DNA of 12,027 nucleotides from Actinomycetes bacterium (GTDB lineage Bacteria > Actinomycetota > Coriobacteriia > Anaerosomatales > Anaerosomataceae). The translations under genes and the position numbers were made by a program. Every line of letters begins with the position of its first letter. The stretch's first letter is position 1. Under the pieces are notes generated by a model. The model was not told where the DNA came from. It saw only the letters and a program-made list of their open reading frames with translations, and searched no databases. The stretch covers positions 1-12,027 of the forward strand of contig JAJZRZ010000031.1 of NCBI GenBank assembly GCA_021850085.1, written 5' to 3'. Positions 8,239 through 12,027 of this stretch are shown here, piece by piece.

Positions 8239-8957
8239 TCATCTTGCCGGCCATAGACATCCTCGACGGCAAGGCGGTGCGCCTGCGCCAGGGCCGGCTC
8301 GACGCGGTGACCGTCTACAACGACGATCCCGTGGACCAGGCGAGGCGCTTCATCGACAGCGGCGCCGAGTGGATCCACGTGGTGGACCTCGACGGGGCCG
8401 TTCTCGGCGAACCGCGGAACATCGAGTATGTGAAGAGGATCGTGGCGCTCGGCGTGCCGGTGCAGACCGGCGGCGGCATTCGCACGATGGAGACGATCGA
8501 CCGCATGTTCGACGCCGGGGTCCATCGGATAGTGCTGGGCACTGCGCTGGTGAAGGAGCCACTGCTCGTGAGGGAGGCCTGCGTGAAGTACCCGGGGATC
8601 GTGGCCGGGATCGACGCGCGCGACGGCAAGGTGGCCATCGAGGGTTGGCGCGAGGGGACCGACCACGGGGTGCTCGAGCTCATCTTGGAACTGGAGATGC
8701 TGGGCGTTCGGCGGGTCGCGTACACCGACATCTCCAAAGATGGCATGCAGACCGGCGTGAACTACGGCGCTTACCGCGCGCTCACCACCCAGATATCGAT
8801 CCCGATCATCGCCTCGGGCGGGGTGTCGTCGCTCGACGACATCCGCGACTTGCGGACCCTCGGGCCGCAGGTCGAGGGAGTCATCGTGGGCCGCGCCTTG
8901 TACGAGCGCACGTTCACCCTCGAAGAAGCGTTCGTCGTCGCGCGCGGGGAGGGCTGA
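8235..8957 (+). CDS. hisA: ProFAR isomerase (phosphoribosylformimino-AICAR-P isomerase)
   Basis: TIM-barrel isomerase that opens the ribose of ProFAR by an Amadori rearrangement to give PRFAR. The 240 residues start MIILPAIDILDGKAVRL with catalytic Asp8. Asp127 (GIDARDG) and Asp169 (TDISKDGM) are also in place. The phosphate-binding loops TGGGIR (78-83) and ASGGVSS (193-199) are clear. In many actinobacteria this enzyme is the dual HisA/TrpF protein PriA. The loop after beta-strand 5 (DGKVAIEGWREG) is short and lacks the RGRGW arginine signature I recall for mycobacterial PriA, so plain HisA is favoured, though not proven. ATG overlaps the hisH stop by 4 nt, with AAGGGAG (8222-8228) six bases upstream. 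Confidence 0.95.
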   Translation: MIILPAIDILDGKAVRLRQGRLDAVTVYNDDPVDQARRFIDSGAEWIHVVDLDGAVLGEPRNIEYVKRIVALGVPVQTGGGIRTMETIDRMFDAGVHRIVLGTALVKEPLLVREACVKYPGIVAGIDARDGKVAIEGWREGTDHGVLELILELEMLGVRRVAYTDISKDGMQTGVNYGAYRALTTQISIPIIASGGVSSLDDIRDLRTLGPQVEGVIVGRALYERTFTLEEAFVVARGEG

Positions 8958-8960
8958 CGT

Positions 8961-9728
8961 GTGCTGACCAAGCGAGTCATCCCGTGCTTGGACGTGCACG
9001 AGGGCCGGGTCGTCAAGGGTGTGAACTTCGTGAACCTTCGCGATGCCGGAGACCCGGTGGAGCTTGCCGCCGCCTATGACCGCGAGGGCGCCGACGAGCT
9101 CGTGTTCCTCGACATCACCGCCACGCACGAGGAGCGGCCGTCGATGCTCCAAGTGGCCGCCCGGACCTCGGAGGAGGTCTTCATCCCGTACACCGTGGGC
9201 GGAGGGATGCGCTCGGCCGCGGACATCCGCGCGATGCTTGCGGCAGGCGCCGACAAGATCTCGATGAACTCGGCGGCGGTGGCCACTCCGGCGCTGCTCA
9301 CCGAGACGTCGCGGATCTACGGGTCGCAGTGCATCGTGATCGCCATCGATGCCAGGCGCGTGACGGGTTCATCCCCCGCGCGCTGGGAGGTGTTCGTGGC
9401 GGGCGGAAGGACGAACACCGGGCTCGACGCGGTCCGGTGGGCCGAGGAGGCCGAAGCGCTCGGTGCCGGCGAGGTGCTGCTCACGAGTATGGACCGCGAC
9501 GGCACGAAGGACGGCTTCGACATCGACCTCACGCGGGCCGTCACGTCGGTCGTGAACATCCCGGTCATCGCGAGCGGCGGCGCGGGGGAGCTGGACCACT
9601 TCGCCGAGGCGGTGATCGAGGCAGACGCCGATGCCGTGCTCGCCGCGAGCGTGTTCCACTTCGGACAGTTCTCGATCCGGCAGGTGAAAGAGGCGATGGA
9701 GTCTCACGGCGTACCAGTGAGGTTGTAG
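8961..9728 (+). CDS. hisF: Imidazole glycerol phosphate synthase, cyclase subunit
   Basis: TIM-barrel synthase that uses ammonia from HisH to convert PRFAR to imidazole glycerol phosphate and AICAR, the latter returning to purine synthesis. The 255 residues begin LTKRVIPCLDVHEGRVVKG. Catalytic Asp11 and Asp130 (IAIDARR) match the positions known in Thermotoga HisF exactly. Phosphate loops TVGGGMRS (78-85) and ASGGAGE are present, as are GGRTNTGLDAV and TSMDRDGTKDGFD. The start GTG at 8961 lies 3 nt after the hisA stop, and GGGGAGGG (8946-8953) sits 7 nt upstream. It resembles HisA because both arose from one ancestral half-barrel duplication. It is the last tightly packed gene before a 102-nt spacer. 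Confidence 0.98.
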   Translation: MLTKRVIPCLDVHEGRVVKGVNFVNLRDAGDPVELAAAYDREGADELVFLDITATHEERPSMLQVAARTSEEVFIPYTVGGGMRSAADIRAMLAAGADKISMNSAAVATPALLTETSRIYGSQCIVIAIDARRVTGSSPARWEVFVAGGRTNTGLDAVRWAEEAEALGAGEVLLTSMDRDGTKDGFDIDLTRAVTSVVNIPVIASGGAGELDHFAEAVIEADADAVLAASVFHFGQFSIRQVKEAMESHGVPVRL

Positions 9729-9730
9729 GC

Positions 9731-9755
9731 CGTGCGGCGGGAGGACCGCCGCATG
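9731..9755 (+). repeat. Strong hairpin between hisF and hisIE
   Basis: TGCGGCGG (9733-9740) and CCGCCGCA (9746-9753) form a perfect 8-bp stem with loop GAGGA. A G-U and a C-G pair can extend it to 10 bp. C residues follow rather than T, so it is not a standard intrinsic terminator. It lies in the only sizeable gap inside the his operon (9729-9830). It may protect the upstream mRNA or lower expression of hisIE. A looser long-range pairing, CATGCC (9752-9757) with GGCATG (9803-9808), would compete with it. In such G+C-rich DNA some pairing is expected by chance. Confidence 0.5.
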
Positions 9756-9830
9756 CCCCCGAGGAGTGCGAGGGCTGCTCGAGCGCGGCGGCCTCCGGGG
9801 TAGGCATGGAATCGGGCCATGGAGGCAGCT

Positions 9831-10487
9831 GTGGACAAAGAGCGTGACGCCCTCGGCATCGGCGATCTGAAGTACGGCGAGCACGGGCTCATCCCCGCGG
9901 TCGTGCAGCAGGCGGGCACCGGCGAGGTGCTCATGGTGGCGTACATGAACGCCGAATCGCTCGCAAAGACCGTCGAGACGGGCTACACGTGGTTCTGGAG
10001 CCGCTCGCGCCGGAAGTACTGGCAGAAAGGGGAGAGCTCGGGTCACGTGCAGAAGGTGCGCGAGATCCGCTACGACTGCGACGCCGACACCCTGCTCATC
10101 ACCGTCGACCAGGAGGGACCGGGTGCGTGCCATACCGGCGAGCGGAGCTGCTTCTACCGGGTGCTCGAGGGGTCGGCTCGCGATGGCGAGTCCGCTGCCC
10201 CGGAACTCGGCGCGGTCTTGGTTGGGCTCTTCGGCGTGCTGCAGCGGCGCAAGCAGGAGCTTCCTGAAGACAGCTACACCACAAAGTTGCTGACGGGCCC
10301 TCTCGACTCCTTGCTCAAGAAGATCGCGGAGGAGTCAGGCGAGGTGATCATGGCCGCCAAGGATGGGGACGCCGGGCATCTCCGGTATGAGATCGCGGAT
10401 CTCGTCTACCATCTTCTCGTGGTGATGACGCGCGAGGGGCTCACGCTCGAGGACCTCGCCGCCGAGCTTGAGGGGCGCAGCAAGTAG
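9831..10487 (+). CDS. hisIE: Fused phosphoribosyl-AMP cyclohydrolase / phosphoribosyl-ATP pyrophosphatase
   Basis: Bifunctional enzyme for steps 2 and 3 of the pathway. The N-terminal HisI domain (about 1-112) opens the adenine ring of PR-AMP. It shows TWFWSRSRRKYW, GESSGH (67-72), the DCDAD metal site (82-86) and zinc cysteines 83, 100 and 107. The C-terminal HisE domain (about 125-218) hydrolyses PR-ATP, with KKIAEESGEVIMAAKDGD and YEIADLVYHLLV typical of the all-alpha pyrophosphohydrolase fold. I chose GTG 9831 because GGAGG (9821-9825) precedes it by 5 nt. The ATG at 9819 would add four residues but has no visible ribosome site. It is separated from hisF by 102 nt. No promoter stands out there, so it is probably in the same transcript. 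Length of 218 residues is normal for the fusion. Confidence 0.96.
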   Translation: MDKERDALGIGDLKYGEHGLIPAVVQQAGTGEVLMVAYMNAESLAKTVETGYTWFWSRSRRKYWQKGESSGHVQKVREIRYDCDADTLLITVDQEGPGACHTGERSCFYRVLEGSARDGESAAPELGAVLVGLFGVLQRRKQELPEDSYTTKLLTGPLDSLLKKIAEESGEVIMAAKDGDAGHLRYEIADLVYHLLVVMTREGLTLEDLAAELEGRSK

Positions 10488-10490
10488 CGA

Positions 10491-10526
10491 CGAGTGGTCC
10501 GGCCATCACGGAGGCCGGACCACTTG
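10491..10526 (+). terminator. Probable transcription terminator hairpin after hisIE, without a T-run
   Basis: AGTGGTCCGGCC (10493-10504) and GGCCGGACCACT (10513-10524) form a perfect 12-bp stem with an 8-nt loop. G-U and C-G pairs at the base may extend it to 14 bp. It begins 3 nt after the hisIE stop, where a terminator for the his operon is expected. Only TT follows, so it would be a hairpin terminator without a U-tract or a 3'-end stabiliser. The perfect stem also gives the same structure on the other strand. Confidence 0.6.
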
Positions 10527-10553
10527 CACGACACGCGCGAAGGCTGCTAGAGT
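10524..10553 (+). promoter_or_regulatory. Predicted promoter of the trpE leader transcript
   Basis: TTGCAC (10524-10529) and TAGAGT (10548-10553) are separated by 18 bp, and TGC directly before TAGAGT forms an extended -10. The -35 match is weak (TTG only), while the -10 fits TAnnnT. Transcription would start near 10560, about 13 nt before Stem I of the T-box, a normal distance. The -35 touches the 3' arm of the preceding hairpin. Read-through from the his operon could also supply transcripts. Confidence 0.5.
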
Positions 10554-10795
10554 GCACCGCAACAGAATACGCTGCCTGTGACGGGGAGTAGTACTCCGGT
10601 CGCGCAAGCCCAGAGAGCCGGGGATGGTGTGAACCCGGCGTGAGTGACCGGCAGGAATGGACCCACCGAGGCACTGGGGCAACGGCGCGTTTCGCCTAGT
10701 AGTCCCAGCGGAAGCCCGCCGATACCAGGGACCGGGTATGAAGGCCGCATGGCCGGTGTACCGCAGGAAGAGTGGCCGAAGGCGCGAGCCTCGGC

Positions 10796-10833
10796 AATAA
10801 GGGTGGTACCGCGGGAGCGCAGCTCTCGTCCCT
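10796..10833 (+). promoter_or_regulatory. T-box sequence and antiterminator
   Basis: AATAAGGGTGGTACCGCG (10796-10813) is the conserved T-box. AGGG (10800-10803) pairs with CCCT (10830-10833), leaving the 7-nt bulge TGGTACC (10804-10810). GCGGGAGC (10811-10818) pairs with GCTCTCGT (10822-10829) with two G-U pairs. This is the canonical antiterminator: helix, tRNA-binding bulge, helix. It uses the whole 5' arm of the terminator, so the two structures exclude each other. Confidence 0.93.
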
Positions 10834-10857
10834 GAGAGGACGAGGGCTTTTTCTTTT
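10822..10857 (+). terminator. Rho-independent terminator of the Trp T-box leader
   Basis: GCTCTCGTCC (10822-10831) pairs with GGACGAGGGC (10838-10847) over 10 bp with one G-U, around loop CTGAGA. TTTTTCTTTT (10848-10857) follows. It is a standard intrinsic terminator, formed when charged tRNA-Trp is plentiful and the antiterminator is not stabilised. Confidence 0.95.
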
Positions 10858-10883
10858 CCGCGGACCGAAAGGGAGTGGCCGGC

Positions 10884-12027
10884 GTGATGGTGCCGAGCAA
10901 GGACGAGTTCGTGCGGCTGGCGGCCGACCACGACGTCGTTCCCGTCGCGCGGGAGGTGTACGCGGATCTCGCGACACCGATCTCGGCGTTCATGGCGCTG
11001 GCCGGAGAGGCGGACCACGCCTTCTTGCTCGAGAGCGTCGCCGGCGGGGAGAGGCTCGGCCGCTACAGCTTCCTTGGAGTAGGCGACGGCGAGGTGATCA
11101 CCGCCCGCGGCAGCGAGGTCGTGATCGAGAACGGCGGGGTGCACGGCGTGCACGCCGACGATCCGCTCACGGTGGTCAAGGAGCGGCTGTCCGCAGGGAG
11201 GGTGGCACGCGTGCCAGGGCTCCCGCTGTTCGTCGGCGGTGCGGTGGGCTTCTTGGGGTACGAGGCGGCTTGCGGGTTCGAACGCGTGCCGCGCCACGCG
11301 CACGACGAACTGGACCTGCCCGACTCGGTGTTCATGATGGCCGACATCGTGGTGGCCTTCGACCACGCGCGCCGCGTGATGCAGGTGATAGCGCCGGTGC
11401 GTCCCGGTGGCGCTCCGGAGCTGTCGTATGAGGCGGCTCTCAGGCGTATCGACGCATGCGTGCGGCGTATCGACGCCGGAGCTTCGGGTGCGGGATTGGG
11501 TGCGGTGGGGGTTGAGGCCGAGGTGCCGCTCGTGGAACATATGTCACGCGAGCAGTTCCTGGCCGGTGTGCTGGCTACCAAGGAGCACATCGCCGCGGGA
11601 GACATCTTCCAGGCGGTGCTGTCGCAGCGCTTCAGCGCGCCGTACACAGGCGACGGGCTCGACTTGTACCGGGTCCTCAGGGCCGTCAACCCGAGTCCCT
11701 ACATGTTCTACGTCCGCACGCGTGACGTGACGCTCGTGGGCTCGAGCCCGGAGCCGCTCGTGCGGGTGGAGGGCGAGACGGTGCTGACCCGCCCGCTCGC
11801 GGGCACGCGGCCGCGCGGCACCGACGCCGGGGAGGACGCGCGCCGTCGCGCCGAGCTGCTCGCCGACGAGAAGGAGCTTGCGGAGCACGTCATGCTGGTG
11901 GACCTCGGCCGCAACGACCTCGGACGGGTGTGCGCCCCGGGCACCGTGACGGTGGACGAGCTGATGGAGGTCGAGTACTACAGCCACGTGATGCACATCG
12001 TGAGCAACGTGACGGGCACGCTCGCCC
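10884..12027 (+). CDS. trpE: Anthranilate synthase component I (3'-truncated by window edge)
   Basis: Converts chorismate to anthranilate, with ammonia from a TrpG glutaminase, in the first committed step of tryptophan synthesis. About 381 residues are present; the family usually has near 500, so roughly the last 110-120 are outside. The N-terminal LLESV, followed by GRYSFLG, is the tryptophan feedback-binding element, and NPSPYMFY is the second conserved piece of that site. The chorismate-binding core shows GSSPEPLV, TRPLAGTRPRG, DEKELAEHVMLVDLGRNDLGRV and YYSHVMHIVSNVTG. The LLES motif and the Trp T-box favour TrpE over PabB. GTG 10884 is 8 nt after AAAGGGAG (10868-10875); ATG 10887 is equally in frame and may be the start. 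A trp operon presumably continues to the right. Confidence 0.95.
   Translation, partial: MMVPSKDEFVRLAADHDVVPVAREVYADLATPISAFMALAGEADHAFLLESVAGGERLGRYSFLGVGDGEVITARGSEVVIENGGVHGVHADDPLTVVKERLSAGRVARVPGLPLFVGGAVGFLGYEAACGFERVPRHAHDELDLPDSVFMMADIVVAFDHARRVMQVIAPVRPGGAPELSYEAALRRIDACVRRIDAGASGAGLGAVGVEAEVPLVEHMSREQFLAGVLATKEHIAAGDIFQAVLSQRFSAPYTGDGLDLYRVLRAVNPSPYMFYVRTRDVTLVGSSPEPLVRVEGETVLTRPLAGTRPRGTDAGEDARRRAELLADEKELAEHVMLVDLGRNDLGRVCAPGTVTVDELMEVEYYSHVMHIVSNVTGTLA

Larger units (their letters stand above)
10560..10857 (+). ncRNA. T-box riboswitch leader, tRNA-Trp specific
   Basis: Transcription-attenuating leader that senses uncharged tRNA. Stem I closes with TGCCT (10573-10577) and AGGCA (10669-10673). 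The specifier loop has the loop-E strand AGTA (10587-10590) opposite GAA-TGG-ACC, so the specifier is UGG, tryptophan (10658-10660). The upper helix pairs CCGGTC (10596-10601) with GACCGG (10646-10651). The apical part has AGAGAG (10612-10617) and loop GGTGTGAA inside CCGGG/CCCGG (10618-10638), the usual Stem I distal motifs. A Stem II candidate pairs CTGGG (10674-10678) with CCCAG (10704-10708). The T-box sequence, antiterminator and terminator follow at 10796-10857. Uncharged tRNA-Trp should bind the specifier by its anticodon and the antiterminator bulge by its CCA end, allowing trpE transcription. The start is set from the predicted promoter. Confidence 0.95.

Noticed and set aside
8102..9079. 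325-codon + strand frame over the end of hisH and all of hisA
   Set aside because: Out of frame with intact hisH and hisA, very Arg/Gly/Pro-rich composition, no domain. Typical high-G+C shadow.
10506..11540. 344-codon open frame on the - strand across the T-box leader and trpE
   Set aside because: It covers an RNA leader whose structure is fully explained on the + strand and continues opposite conserved trpE motifs. Low-complexity shadow.
10884..12027. Aminodeoxychorismate synthase component I (pabB)
   Set aside because: The LLES and NPSPYMF tryptophan-site motifs and the Trp T-box upstream point to trpE.
1..12027. Mobile element, CRISPR array, phage or defence genes
   Set aside because: No transposase, integrase, regular spaced repeats or att-like duplications seen. 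Composition is even and all genes are core metabolism or replication.

Overview
This window is high in G+C (roughly two thirds by eye) and uses many GTG starts. All confident genes lie on the + strand. It holds the 3' part of dnaE, a complete and tightly packed histidine biosynthesis operon (hisZ-hisG-hisD-hisC-hisB-hisH-hisA-hisF-hisIE), and a tryptophan-specific T-box leader in front of trpE, which runs off the right edge. The combination of a short HisG with a HisZ subunit, a HisIE fusion, a monofunctional HisB, a HisA without the extra PriA arginine signature, and a T-box on a trp gene argues against a typical Streptomyces or Mycobacterium. It fits a deep-branching actinobacterial lineage (Coriobacteriia or relatives) or a high-G+C Firmicute. 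This placement is inference; no rRNA or other marker is present apart from the proteins.

Layout. Positions 1-2550 encode the last 849 residues of the replicative DNA polymerase III alpha subunit; its N-terminal PHP domain lies outside. Positions 2551-2633 hold a good promoter (TTGACT, 17 bp, TACTGT with an extended TG) overlapped by a 23-bp imperfect palindrome that looks like a repressor operator. From 2634 to 9728 eight his genes follow with overlaps of 4 nt or gaps of at most 5 nt, so they are almost certainly one mRNA with translational coupling. A 102-nt spacer with a strong hairpin separates hisF from hisIE (9831-10487). A perfect 12-bp stem follows hisIE. Then come a likely promoter and a complete T-box riboswitch: Stem I with UGG specifier, T-box sequence, antiterminator and terminator. 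trpE starts at about 10884.

Function. HisZ and HisG together make the feedback-controlled first enzyme, joining PRPP and ATP. HisIE does the next two steps, HisA isomerises ProFAR, HisH-HisF makes IGP and AICAR, HisB dehydrates IGP, HisC transaminates, and HisD oxidises histidinol to histidine. The only step not encoded here is histidinol-phosphate phosphatase. TrpE begins tryptophan synthesis from chorismate, and its leader should allow transcription only when uncharged tRNA-Trp builds up.

I see no mobile element, CRISPR array, tRNA or rRNA gene, and no sign of a new multi-gene system. The coding content is ordinary; the points worth a second look are the regulatory sequences.
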